From an uncultured Collinsella sp. (lineage in GTDB: Bacteria > Actinomycetota > Coriobacteriia > Coriobacteriales > Coriobacteriaceae), in contig CAAFQT010000029.1 of NCBI GenBank assembly GCA_900765185.1, positions 1-21,605 on the forward strand: 21,605 nucleotides of DNA, given 5' to 3'. The notes under the pieces were generated by a model, which had not been told where the DNA came from, made no database searches, and saw only the letters and a list, made by a program, of their open reading frames with translations. The stretch's first letter is position 1. Every line of letters begins with the position of its first letter. Made by a program: the position numbers and the translations under genes. Of this stretch, positions 1 through 6,881 are shown in pieces.

Positions 1-267
1 GCTGGAGCCCAGGCCGCGGGCGACGGGCACGTCGGTCTGGATGTCGATGGCAACGGGAAAAGCCGGCTCGCCCCATGCAGCCAGTGCATCGACAAAGCTC
101 ACGTAGACCAGGTTGTTCTCGTTTTGGAATTCCTCGGGGCAGCCCGTGATGGTGAGTTTGTCGGCGCGCTCGAAGGTGAAGTGCGAGTAGAGGCTGACGG
201 CCATGCCGAGGGTGTCGTAGCCGATGCCTAGGTTGGCGCTGGTTGCTGGGACGGTGATTTTGATCAT
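1..267 (-). CDS. thrB: Homoserine kinase, N-terminal part (cut by window edge)
   Basis: Homoserine kinase phosphorylates homoserine with ATP to O-phosphohomoserine, the substrate of threonine synthase, in the cytoplasm. The visible 89 residues open with MIKITVPATSANLGIGYDTL, the typical start of a GHMP kinase, and reach the beginning of the ATP-binding glycine motif (GLGSS, residues 85-89) where the window ends; about 200 residues should lie beyond the left edge. The ATG at 267 is supported by an AGGAGG ribosome binding site at about 274-279. thrC lies upstream on the same strand, but an intrinsic terminator and a long hairpin separate the two, so thrB may be only partly co-transcribed with it. 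The hairpin ends two to three bases before the ribosome binding site. The identification is firm; nothing can be said about the C-terminus. Confidence 0.93.
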   Translation of the reverse strand, partial: MIKITVPATSANLGIGYDTLGMAVSLYSHFTFERADKLTITGCPEEFQNENNLVYVSFVDALAAWGEPAFPVAIDIQTDVPVARGLGSS

Positions 268-281
268 GTGGGTCCTCCTGG

Positions 282-393
282 GCGGGTCTGGCCGTTTAGT
301 TCGCTGCTCGGGCAGTCCTGGCTCGCTCGGAAAGCACATTAAGTGCTTTCCGGCTCGTGCGGAACTCGCGACGAACTAAACGGCCAGACCCGC
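282..393. repeat. Long inverted repeat LIR-1 in the thrB leader
   Basis: Two perfect 22-bp arms (282-303 and 372-393) enclose 68 bases. Inside is a second hairpin with 10-bp arms (328-337 and 343-352) and a 5-base loop. The outer half of each arm is GC-rich and the inner half contains TTTAGTT or its complement. A leftward transcript would carry this hairpin just before the thrB ribosome binding site. No T-run follows on either strand, so it is not a standard intrinsic terminator. No target-site duplication is visible at its ends. Confidence 0.9.
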
Positions 394-423
394 TCGCATG
401 CTCGTCATTATCCCAAAAGCTAA

Positions 424-456
424 ATAAAAAGAAGGTGCGCCGGCTTTCGCCGGCGC
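424..456 (-). terminator. Intrinsic terminator of thrC
   Basis: Perfect 8-bp stem GCGCCGGC/GCCGGCGC (437-444 and 449-456) with a 4-base loop. On the minus strand it is followed by CCTTCTTTTTATTTA. It begins 13 bases after the thrC stop, so thrC transcription should largely end before thrB. Confidence 0.88.
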
Positions 457-468
457 TTAATGAGGGAT

Positions 469-1986
469 CTAGTTGGTGCTCATTCGTTTTGCTGCGGACT
501 CGACGTAGCTTGCCATCTCATCGACGTCGCAGACGTCTTCGAAGCGGACGGGCTTGGATTCGAGTTCGGCGAGCTGGGCTGGGGCGACCGTGTTGGTTGC
601 CTGCTCGAGCACGCGCATGGCCTCAAAGTCGTCCTCGGGAACGTCGAGGCCCAGGGCGTCGCAGCAGGCGCGCGGGAACTTGTAGGGGCTTGCGGTCGAA
701 AGCAGCACGCGGGCCTTGGCGCCCTCGGCGGGAGCGACCTTTTCGAAGACGTGATAGCCGCAAGCGGTGTGCGGGTCGATCACGTAGCCGTTTGCATCCC
801 AGCAGCTCTTGATGGCAGCGCGGACCTCGTCCTCGCTGGCCCAACCACATCCAAAGACGCTCTGAATCTTTGCCAACAGGTCGGCGGGAACCTCGTAGCG
901 ACCAGTCTGTGCCAGCTGCTCCATAAGGCCGGCAACAAGCTCGCAGTCGCCATCGGACAGGAAGTACAGCATGCGCTCCAGGTTAGAGCTGATGAGGATG
1001 TCCATCGACGGCGAGATGGTCGTGAAGAACGGGCGGTTACGGTCGTAAACGCCGGTGGTCAGGAAGTCGGCAAGCACGTTGTTCTTGTCGCTCGCCACGA
1101 CGAGCTTGGCGACGGGCAGACCCATGCGCTTGGCGTAGTAGCCGGCCAGGATATCGCCAAAGTTGCCGGTCGGTACGCAGAACTCCACGGCGTCGCCGGC
1201 CTCGATGGCGCCGGCGCGCAGCAGCTGCGCATAGGCGGCAAAGTAGTAGACGACCTGCGGTACCAGGCGGCCGACGTTGATGGAGTTGGCGCTCGAAAGC
1301 ACCGTGCCGGCGGCCTCCAGACGCTCGGCAAGCTCCTTATCGGCAAAGATGCGCTTGACGGCGCTCTGGGCGTCGTCAAAGTTGCCGCGGATGCCGCAGA
1401 CGGCGACGTTGTCGCCCTCCTGCGTGGACATCTGCAGGTTCTGGACGCGGCTGACCTTGCCCTCGGGATAAAAGACGGTGATGCCCGTGCCCGGAGCGTC
1501 GGCAAAACCGGCGAGTGCGGCCTTGCCCGTGTCGCCCGACGTGGCGGTGACGATCATGATGCGCTCAGCGCCGCCGTCCTTGGCGGAAGTGCGGGCCATC
1601 AGGCGGGGGAGCATCTGAAGGGCGACGTCCTTGAAGGCGCTTGTGGGGCCGCCAAAGAGCTCCATCACATAGGTCTGAGGGACGTCAGCGCCCGGCACAG
1701 CGTCGAGTTTGACGAGCGGCGTAACCTCTTCACTCGCGAACGTGCCGCGGTATGCCTCGTCGACACACGCCGAAATTTCTTCGGCCGTGTAATCATTCAG
1801 TAACATTCCCAACACATCTTGAGCGATTTCAAAGTACGATTTATCTGCAAGCGAGCTGATATCGACCTGCTGGGTGCCGAGCTCGTCCGAGACAAACAAA
1901 CCCCCGTCGGGAGCGATGCCGGTACGGATTGCCACCTTACTTGAGCACGATAAAGTGCGTCCTCGTGTACTATGATAAGTTCCCAT
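469..1986 (-). CDS. thrC: Threonine synthase
   Basis: Threonine synthase converts O-phosphohomoserine to threonine with pyridoxal phosphate, in the cytoplasm. The 505-residue protein has the family N-terminus (YHSTRG, residues 4-9; APDGGLFV, 25-32) and the PLP-lysine motif GGPTSAFKD, with Lys119 expected to hold the cofactor. Later come SGDTGKAAL and the NSINVGRL segment that binds substrate and cofactor. The length fits the longer class that resembles the E. coli and yeast enzymes. I chose the ATG at 1986 because GAGGAG lies about 9 bases upstream and the family start follows at once; the frame stays open upstream to 2031, but that extension has no homologous look. The gene diverges from lysC across 104 bp. 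The next step of the pathway, homoserine kinase, lies downstream on the same strand. Confidence 0.95.
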   Translation of the reverse strand: MGTYHSTRGRTLSCSSKVAIRTGIAPDGGLFVSDELGTQQVDISSLADKSYFEIAQDVLGMLLNDYTAEEISACVDEAYRGTFASEEVTPLVKLDAVPGADVPQTYVMELFGGPTSAFKDVALQMLPRLMARTSAKDGGAERIMIVTATSGDTGKAALAGFADAPGTGITVFYPEGKVSRVQNLQMSTQEGDNVAVCGIRGNFDDAQSAVKRIFADKELAERLEAAGTVLSSANSINVGRLVPQVVYYFAAYAQLLRAGAIEAGDAVEFCVPTGNFGDILAGYYAKRMGLPVAKLVVASDKNNVLADFLTTGVYDRNRPFFTTISPSMDILISSNLERMLYFLSDGDCELVAGLMEQLAQTGRYEVPADLLAKIQSVFGCGWASEDEVRAAIKSCWDANGYVIDPHTACGYHVFEKVAPAEGAKARVLLSTASPYKFPRACCDALGLDVPEDDFEAMRVLEQATNTVAPAQLAELESKPVRFEDVCDVDEMASYVESAAKRMSTN

Positions 1987-2090
1987 ATAACACTGCTCCT
2001 CGGATGCCTTGGTCCCAATCGGTGAAACCATGGTATCAGAGCGCGCAAAATAGGTTCGCAGAGGCTTTTTAGAAAGGTAACCTCCAGCCC

Positions 2091-3479
2091 ATGATTAAGA
2101 TTGCCAAGTTTGGCGGCTCGTCGGTCGCCGACGCCGAACACTTCAAAAAGATCAAGGCCATCGTCGACGCCGACCCTGCCCGCCGTTTTGTGGTGGTTTC
2201 CGCCTGCGGCCGCCGCTTTAAGGGCGACACCAAGGTGACCGACCTGCTCTATCTGGTCAATGCGCACGTTAAGTACCACGTGTCGTGTGAGGAGCTGCTC
2301 GAGGACATCGGCCAGCGCTATTTTGATATCGCTGATGAGTTGGAGCTCACCTATCCCATCCGTGAGGAGTTCGCGGCCTTTGCCGAGCGCGCCCGCTCGG
2401 GCGGCTACTCCACCGAGGAGCTTGTGAGCCGTGGCGAGTACTTTACCGCTCGCCTGATGGCTGAGTACCTGGGCCTACCGTTCCTGGACGCCGCGACGGT
2501 TGTGGCGTTCCATCACGACGGTACGCTCAGCATGAATCGCACCTCCGAGCTGGTGCAGGAGTATGGCCAGCAGGGCGGCTTCGTTATGCCTGGCTTCTAC
2601 GGCGCGACGCGCGAGGGCCAGATCAAGCTGCTCGATCGAGGCGGTGGCGATATCTCGGGCTCGATCTTGGCTAAGTGCCTGGGCGCCGACCTGTACGAGA
2701 ACTGGACCGACGTCTCGGGCTTCTATTCTGCCGATCCGCGTATTGTTCCCGAGGCTCAGCCCATTGCGCGCGTTACCTACGAGGAGCTGCGCGAGCTTTC
2801 GTACATGGGCGCAAGCGTCCTGCACGAGGAGGCTGTGTTCCCCGTGCGCGAGGCAGGCATTCCGCTGGTCATCAAGAACACCAATGCGCCACAGGACCCC
2901 GGCACCATCATTAGCGAGACGGCTGATGAGGGCGAGGCGGAGCCCATCATTACCGGCGTGACCGGCAAGCGCGGCTTTGTCGCCATCAACGTTGCCCGCG
3001 ACCGCACCAAGCCCCGTGTTGGCTTTATGCGCCGTGCGCTTTCGGTCTTCGAGCGCTATGACGTTTCCGTCGAGCACATGCCCACCGGTGTCGACCGCTT
3101 TGGCGCCGTGGTGCAGGAGCAGGATGTGCACGACTCGCTGTACTCACTTGTGGGCGACATCCAGCAGGAGGTCGAGCCGCTCGAGATCGAGGTTGTCGAG
3201 GGCTTGGCGCTCATCGCGACCGTCGGCCGTAACCTGCGCGGCCGCGCAGGTATCTCGGGCCACCTGTTTGGCATGCTCGGCCAGGCCGGCGTGAGCGTGC
3301 GCATGATTTCGCAGAGCTGCGACGAGATCAACATCATTATCGGTGTCGAGGAGAAGGACTTCGACCTTGCGATTCGGACCATTTACCGTGCCTTCTCCGA
3401 TGAGAACGGCATTGTGAAGGTCTCCGACCTGGAGGCTCCCGCGCCGGTCGATCCCGCTCTGGCCGCACTCCACAAGTAG
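2091..3479 (+). CDS. lysC: Aspartate kinase (monofunctional, ACT-regulated)
   Basis: Aspartate kinase phosphorylates aspartate and commits it to the lysine, threonine, methionine and diaminopimelate routes. The 462-residue cytoplasmic protein carries KFGGSS (residues 6-11, nucleotide binding), RGEYFTAR (114-121, aspartate binding), DRGGGDISG (182-190) and ENWTDVSGFYSADPRIV (203-219). Two ACT-type regulatory repeats follow, about residues 303-350 and 369-435, so feedback inhibition by lysine or threonine is expected, but the effector cannot be read from sequence. There is no fused homoserine dehydrogenase. GAAAGG lies upstream of the ATG. The 104-bp space to thrC is too short for a lysine riboswitch and I see no attenuator. 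asd follows after 174 bp containing a good terminator. Confidence 0.95.
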   Translation: MIKIAKFGGSSVADAEHFKKIKAIVDADPARRFVVVSACGRRFKGDTKVTDLLYLVNAHVKYHVSCEELLEDIGQRYFDIADELELTYPIREEFAAFAERARSGGYSTEELVSRGEYFTARLMAEYLGLPFLDAATVVAFHHDGTLSMNRTSELVQEYGQQGGFVMPGFYGATREGQIKLLDRGGGDISGSILAKCLGADLYENWTDVSGFYSADPRIVPEAQPIARVTYEELRELSYMGASVLHEEAVFPVREAGIPLVIKNTNAPQDPGTIISETADEGEAEPIITGVTGKRGFVAINVARDRTKPRVGFMRRALSVFERYDVSVEHMPTGVDRFGAVVQEQDVHDSLYSLVGDIQQEVEPLEIEVVEGLALIATVGRNLRGRAGISGHLFGMLGQAGVSVRMISQSCDEINIIIGVEEKDFDLAIRTIYRAFSDENGIVKVSDLEAPAPVDPALAALHK

Positions 3480-3552
3480 CTGTCATCCCGGTGATTTTTT
3501 GGGACATGCCTCATAAATCTACGGCGGGGCGTTTCGTTTCGGTTTCGTTTCG

Positions 3553-3584
3553 ACGGGGCGGGTTTCGTGCCCGCCCCGTTCTTG
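3553..3584 (+). terminator. Intrinsic terminator of lysC
   Basis: Perfect 10-bp stem ACGGGGCGGG/CCCGCCCCGT (3553-3562 and 3570-3579) with a 7-base loop, followed by TCTTGT. It lies 73 bases after the lysC stop and 70 before the asd start. Just before it is a tandem duplication of GTTTCGTTTCG. The short T-stretch makes termination likely but perhaps incomplete, so asd probably has its own promoter as well. Confidence 0.75.
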
Positions 3585-3653
3585 TATACACTGGCAACAA
3601 TAATCGGCCTGCTCGGCGTGCGGGCAAAAGCCACAACCTTTAAAGGGGGAAGC

Positions 3654-4679
3654 ATGAAACAGTACACGGTTGCTATTTTGGGCGCGACGGGAGCCGTGGG
3701 CACCCAGATGCTCGAGTGCCTTAACGAGCAGGAGTTCCCAGTCGGTAAGCTCAAGCTGCTGGCAAGTGCACGCTCCGCGGGCAAGACCGTTGAGTTCCGC
3801 GGCGAGCAGATCGTGATTGAGGAAGCTTGCCCCGAGGCCTTTGAGGGCTGCGACATCGTGCTCGGCGCTGCCGGCGACGATATCGCCAAGGAGCTGCTGC
3901 CCGAGGCCGTCAAGCGCGGTGCCGTCGTGGTCGACAACAGCCATGCCTTCCGTATGGATCCCGAGGTACCGCTGGTCGTGCCCGAGATCAATGCCGACGA
4001 TATCAAGTGGCATCACGGCCTTATCGCCAATCCCAACTGCGCGACCATCATCGGCCTGGTTCCCACGTGGCCGTTGCATCAGCTCGCCGGCGTGAAGCGC
4101 ATGATCGTGTCCACGTATCAGGCAGCTTCGGGCGCCGGTGCCCCCGGTATGGCCGAGCTCGAGGCTCAGCTGGCCGCCCTGGGCCGCGGCGAGGAGATTC
4201 CCGAGCCGTGCGCGTTTGCCGCCCAGCTGGCGAGTAACCTGATTCCGCAGATTGGCGGCGTCAAGGAGGAGGGCTTTACCTCCGAGGAGATGAAGCTACA
4301 AAACGAGGGCCGCAAGATTATGCATCTGCCCGAGCTGCGCGTGAACTGCACCTGCGTGCGCGTGCCCGTGCTGCGTTCGCACTCCGAGAGCATCACGCTC
4401 GAGTTCGAGCGTGACATTACGGTTGACGAGGCCCGTGTTGCGCTGGCTGCCGCTCCGGGCGTCAAGCTGGTTGACGATATGGCTGCCGAGGATGCACACG
4501 ACCGCTTCCCCATGCCGATGGACACGTCCGACCAGGACCTGATTTGGGTCGGTCGCGTGCGCCGCGACATCTCGAACCCCGAGGCCGCGCGTGGCATCAC
4601 CTTCTGGTGCTGCGGTGACCAAATCCGTAAGGGCGCGGCAACCAACGCCGTCCAGATCGCCAAGCTGCTCTGCGAGTAG
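3654..4679 (+). CDS. asd: Aspartate-semialdehyde dehydrogenase
   Basis: This enzyme reduces aspartyl phosphate, the product of aspartate kinase, to aspartate semialdehyde with NADPH, in the cytoplasm. The 341-residue protein begins with the Rossmann motif GATGAVG (residues 10-16). It has the catalytic cysteine in ANPNCATIIG (Cys129) and the catalytic histidine in RVPVLRSHSES (His243); a QAASGAGAPGMAEL loop lies at about 155-168. Length matches the bacterial family. The ATG at 3654 follows AAAGGGGGA; an upstream in-frame extension to 3567 runs through the lysC terminator and is not coding. The partner enzyme, lysC, lies directly upstream. A 130-bp hairpin element starts 12 bases after the stop. 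Confidence 0.95.
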   Translation: MKQYTVAILGATGAVGTQMLECLNEQEFPVGKLKLLASARSAGKTVEFRGEQIVIEEACPEAFEGCDIVLGAAGDDIAKELLPEAVKRGAVVVDNSHAFRMDPEVPLVVPEINADDIKWHHGLIANPNCATIIGLVPTWPLHQLAGVKRMIVSTYQAASGAGAPGMAELEAQLAALGRGEEIPEPCAFAAQLASNLIPQIGGVKEEGFTSEEMKLQNEGRKIMHLPELRVNCTCVRVPVLRSHSESITLEFERDITVDEARVALAAAPGVKLVDDMAAEDAHDRFPMPMDTSDQDLIWVGRVRRDISNPEAARGITFWCCGDQIRKGAATNAVQIAKLLCE

Positions 4680-4691
4680 GTTGACCTGTCC

Positions 4692-4821
4692 GGCGGGGGC
4701 CGGGCTTAGTTTTCAGAACGTCCTCGACCATGTGTGGCGCCTTGTCCTGCTCCTTCGGAGCCGCGGACAGGGCGCCACACTGGTCTGCGGAGTGTTCTGA
4801 AAACTAAGCCCGGCCCCCGCC
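4692..4821. repeat. Long inverted repeat LIR-2 (nested 130-bp palindrome)
   Basis: Perfect 28-bp arms lie at 4692-4719 and 4794-4821. Inside, pairing resumes: 4726-4730 with 4781-4785, 4732-4741 with 4771-4780 (one bulged T at 4731), 4742-4747 with 4765-4770 (one G-U), and an apical GCTCC-TTC-GGAGC hairpin at 4749-4761. Apart from one small internal loop the whole element can fold as a single rod, in DNA or RNA. It lies just after asd with no following T-run. A further 8-bp hairpin (4817-4824 with 4837-4844) overlaps its right end. Confidence 0.92.
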
Positions 4822-4940
4822 TGCGGTGACGCTGCTGCAGGCGGCCTACGATGGGGCCGTTATTGGTTGAGGCCGCTGGGCTGATGTGGGGGCGCGCGGC
4901 TGTTGCGGGCTCTGGTCCCAGCGGCGGCCTCGGCGCTTTG

Positions 4941-5021
4941 CGCCTGCTGCCTGCGGGGACTTTGGGGTCGTGCGGCAGCTGCGGCGTTGCACGCCTGCTG
5001 CCTTGGGTGACTTTGGGGCCG
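4941..5021. repeat. Imperfect 51-bp-period direct repeat in the asd-ogt gap
   Basis: GCCTGCTGCCTGCGGGGACT (from 4942) and GCCTGCTGCCTTGGGTGACT (from 4993) begin two related units of about 29 bases; each ends with TTGGGG followed by YCG. The 401-base gap between asd and ogt (4680-5080) holds LIR-2, this repeat and the ogt leader; I see no gene in it. Open frames here are arginine- or proline-rich by-products of high GC. Confidence 0.6.
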
Positions 5022-5080
5022 ATTGGGGTTGTCTGCACAATTCGCGGTATTATGTTGCGGAGTTTTGAAAGGAGCCGCTG

Positions 5081-5659
5081 GTGGTCACGACGACGTTTCC
5101 TTCGCCTTTGGGCGAAATCTTGCTTGCCGCTGATGGCCGCGGTTTGACAGGGCTTTGGTTTGAGGGGCAGGAGCATTTTGGCTCCACGCTTCTCAAAGAA
5201 GATGTCGAGCATATCGAAGGTGCCGATGCGGTTTCAGGTATTGGTGGCATGTCGTCGGTGAGTCCGACAAATGGCGCGGCCTCTTCGGTGCTTGAGCGTT
5301 CCTGGGCTTGGCTGAATGCTTATTTTGCAGGGCAGGAACCTCGGTTTACGCCGCCGTTGCATTTGATTGGCACGGCGTTTCAGCGTGAAGTTTGGTACGA
5401 GCTGCTTTCTATTCCGCGTGGCGAGGTTGCTACGTATGGTGAGATCGCCCAGCGTGTTGCGGCTCGACATCGTGTACCGGGAAATGAAACGCCCGTTGTG
5501 TCTCCCCGTGCCGTGGGGGCCGCAGTCGCGCGTAATCCCATTTCGATTATCGTGCCGTGCCATCGCGTGGTGGCGGCCGACGGATCGCTCAACGGATATG
5601 CCGGCGGGCTTGATCGCAAGGAGTGGCTGCTGCGGCTTGAGGGCGCGTACGAGGAATAA
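5081..5659 (+). CDS. ogt: Methylated-DNA--protein-cysteine methyltransferase
   Basis: This suicide repair protein transfers the methyl group from O6-methylguanine (and O4-methylthymine) to its own cysteine. The 192-residue protein has an N-terminal MGMT-like domain (about 1-95) and the C-terminal DNA-binding and active-site domain (about 96-190). That domain contains RGEVATYGEIA (113-123), RAVGAAVARNP with the arginine finger (143-153), and IIVPCHRVV with the acceptor Cys160. The GTG start at 5081 is preceded by GGAG at 5070-5073 and gives a normal MTTT-like beginning. Length is slightly above the usual 160-180 because of a loop at about 45-70. It stands alone, and its 3' end abuts an Abi remnant on the opposite strand. 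No Ada regulatory domain is fused. Confidence 0.93.
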   Translation: MVTTTFPSPLGEILLAADGRGLTGLWFEGQEHFGSTLLKEDVEHIEGADAVSGIGGMSSVSPTNGAASSVLERSWAWLNAYFAGQEPRFTPPLHLIGTAFQREVWYELLSIPRGEVATYGEIAQRVAARHRVPGNETPVVSPRAVGAAVARNPISIIVPCHRVVAADGSLNGYAGGLDRKEWLLRLEGAYEE

Positions 5660-5671
5660 CGCTCGAGTGCT

Positions 5672-5800
5672 TTGCCTGTAGTAGCCGACTTCGACCAAAG
5701 CTCGCTCGAGTTCGCTTTGATCAGAGCACTTAAGACCCTTGTTTTCTGTCAATAGTGCTATTTGTTCGTTGATGGATATCCGCGACTTCTGGTATTTCAT
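5672..5800 (-). pseudogene. 5' remnant of an Abi_2-family (AbiD/AbiF-like) gene
   Basis: Reading leftward from an ATG at 5800 gives about 43 residues starting MKYQKSRISINEQIALL and ending LERALVEVGYYRQ. This matches the order of features at the N-terminus of Abi_2 (PF07751) abortive-infection proteins as I know them: a basic start, a SxxEQIxLLxxxGL segment, then a leucine-rich helix ending in GYYR. A full protein has around 300 residues; here similarity stops near 5672, 12 bases from the end of ogt on the other strand, and the frame then runs antisense through ogt. An intact AGAGG lies before the ATG. The stretch is clearly more AT-rich than its surroundings, which fits an acquired gene cut by a deletion. 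The assignment rests on a short match made from memory. Confidence 0.5.
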
Positions 5801-5814
5801 TTAAGCCTCTTGAT

Positions 5815-5858
5815 ATAAAAAGAGCTGGAGTTGCGCATCGTTGAGAGGCTTTCCAGCT
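5815..5858 (-). terminator. Probable terminator of the GyrI-like gene
   Basis: AGCTGGA/TCCAGCT 7-bp stem (5823-5829 and 5852-5858) with a 22-base loop. On the minus strand it is followed by CTCTTTTTATATC. It lies between the GyrI-like gene and the Abi remnant. The large loop lowers confidence. The 312-base gap 5660-5971 otherwise holds only the Abi remnant. Confidence 0.6.
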
Positions 5859-5971
5859 TTAGCAAAACAAACTTATAAGATGCGATGGGCCGCGTCAAGA
5901 TAATTACCGGACGGCCTAGGAGGCGGCTGGTTGGCTGGCTTAAAACCTAGCGCGTGAAATGATGCCCCACG

Positions 5972-6610
5972 CTATTCAGCACGCTTGATAGGATGACGAA
6001 CCACGGTCTTAAGTTTCTCCGGTGCACATTTGCGCGGATCGGAGAGATAGATTTCGTGATGTAAACGGGTGTCTGAGAAGTCGGGGACATAGCCCTGCTC
6101 GGTCGCGTATTTATGCATAGCGTCTACGGTCGCCGGTTCGTTGTCGTAGGGCCCGGTGTGCATGCATTGAACGCAGAGACCCTCGTCAACTTTAAGCAGC
6201 TCAACGGCGGAAAAGTCCAGTTTCTTTTTGGTCGTGGCTTCCGCGACCGCCCAGTCAAAGTCATCCTGAGTGACGAAATCGGGCAGGCGGATGCACGAGA
6301 TAAAGTTGAAATCGTCCTTGCGTACATAATCGATGTCGCCGCTCGGGGAGTCTTGCCACCAGAAGCCCTCGAGCGGCGGTACCACAAAGTCGAAATAGCC
6401 CTCGATACTCCTTGAGCCTTTCTTTGACATCTTGACGGTATAGGCGATGCCGTAAAGCAGCGGCAGGGCATTTTGATACTCGCCACCTTCGGTATTTGGG
6501 TCGCCCTTTCCGCGAACGGCAACGTAGCTCATAGGCGGGACAGTTATGATACTCGGCTTGCTTGCAGGTCTGTAGAGCTCCTTGCATTCCTTCTTAAAGT
6601 CGAACGCCAT
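5972..6610 (-). CDS. GyrI-like small-molecule-binding domain protein
   Basis: A 212-residue cytoplasmic protein made almost wholly of a GyrI-like (SHS2-repeat) domain, from about residue 18 (KPSIITVPPMSYVAVRGKG) to 205. Proteins of this long, stand-alone type are annotated as GyrI-like or COG4832 and are thought to bind or hydrolyse small hydrophobic compounds; E. coli GyrI/SbmC, a shorter relative, inhibits DNA gyrase and is SOS-induced. No DNA-binding domain is fused. The ATG at 6610 is preceded by AAAGGCGG. A palindrome matching the Gram-positive LexA box lies 57-70 bases upstream, over the likely promoter, which suggests damage-inducible expression. The neighbours (ogt, Abi remnant) fit a stress-related setting, but the substrate is unknown. 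Confidence 0.85.
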   Translation of the reverse strand: MAFDFKKECKELYRPASKPSIITVPPMSYVAVRGKGDPNTEGGEYQNALPLLYGIAYTVKMSKKGSRSIEGYFDFVVPPLEGFWWQDSPSGDIDYVRKDDFNFISCIRLPDFVTQDDFDWAVAEATTKKKLDFSAVELLKVDEGLCVQCMHTGPYDNEPATVDAMHKYATEQGYVPDFSDTRLHHEIYLSDPRKCAPEKLKTVVRHPIKRAE

Positions 6611-6651
6611 GTTGGCCGCCTTTCTGCGTATTGGCCTGCTTAGATAGCTGA

Positions 6652-6680
6652 ATCATATCATAGAAACGAACAGCTGTTCG
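6652..6680 (-). promoter_or_regulatory. LexA-box-like palindrome and promoter of the GyrI-like gene
   Basis: CGAACAGCTGTTCG (6667-6680) is a perfect 14-bp palindrome of the form GAAC-N4-GTTC, the core of Gram-positive and actinobacterial SOS boxes. With flanks it fits TCGAAC-N4-GTTCGA except for the first base. Two overlapping TATGAT hexamers (6652-6657 and 6657-6662 on the minus strand) lie 4-5 bases downstream and could be the -10, placing the palindrome over the spacer or -35. It is the only such site I found in the window. Confidence 0.6.
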
Positions 6681-6787
6681 AATGATTTGGCTGACAGATT
6701 GAGATGCGTGCGTTGTGTTTGGCGGTCGGCCTGACCCCATCGATGATTTCTCTGCCTCCCCGGCGCCTCATCTATAGCTGCCGTTTC

Positions 6788-6832
6788 CCCATATAGAACC
6801 TGCCAAAATAAACCCGTCCCTTTTTAGTCGGT
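6788..6832 (-). repeat. Tripartite repeat copy R1 (inverted, degenerate)
   Basis: This is the reverse complement of the repeat described at R2, with ACCGACT, GACGGGT and GGCAGGT in place of the three arms, so only part of the pairing survives. It is the sole copy in this orientation and the most diverged. It lies 49 bases before the ABC ATPase start. Nothing else was recognised in the 271-base gap apart from the LexA-like site. Confidence 0.75.
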
Positions 6833-6881
6833 GCGAAATGGGTAATACTAAAGAGTTATCCGACCAGATGGGAACCGATCG

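Noticed and set aside
460..1803. 447-codon open frame on the plus strand
   Set aside because: Antisense shadow of thrC; high GC leaves the opposite frame open and the product has no recognisable domain.
1987..2090. Possible lysine riboswitch or threonine attenuator between thrC and lysC
   Set aside because: Only 104 bp, no paired stems of riboswitch type and no leader peptide with repeated Thr, Ile or Lys codons.
5696..5719. Near-perfect palindrome CAAAGC...GCTTTG
   Set aside because: It falls inside the Abi remnant's codons (SDQSELERAL), so it is more likely a by-product of coding sequence than a terminator.
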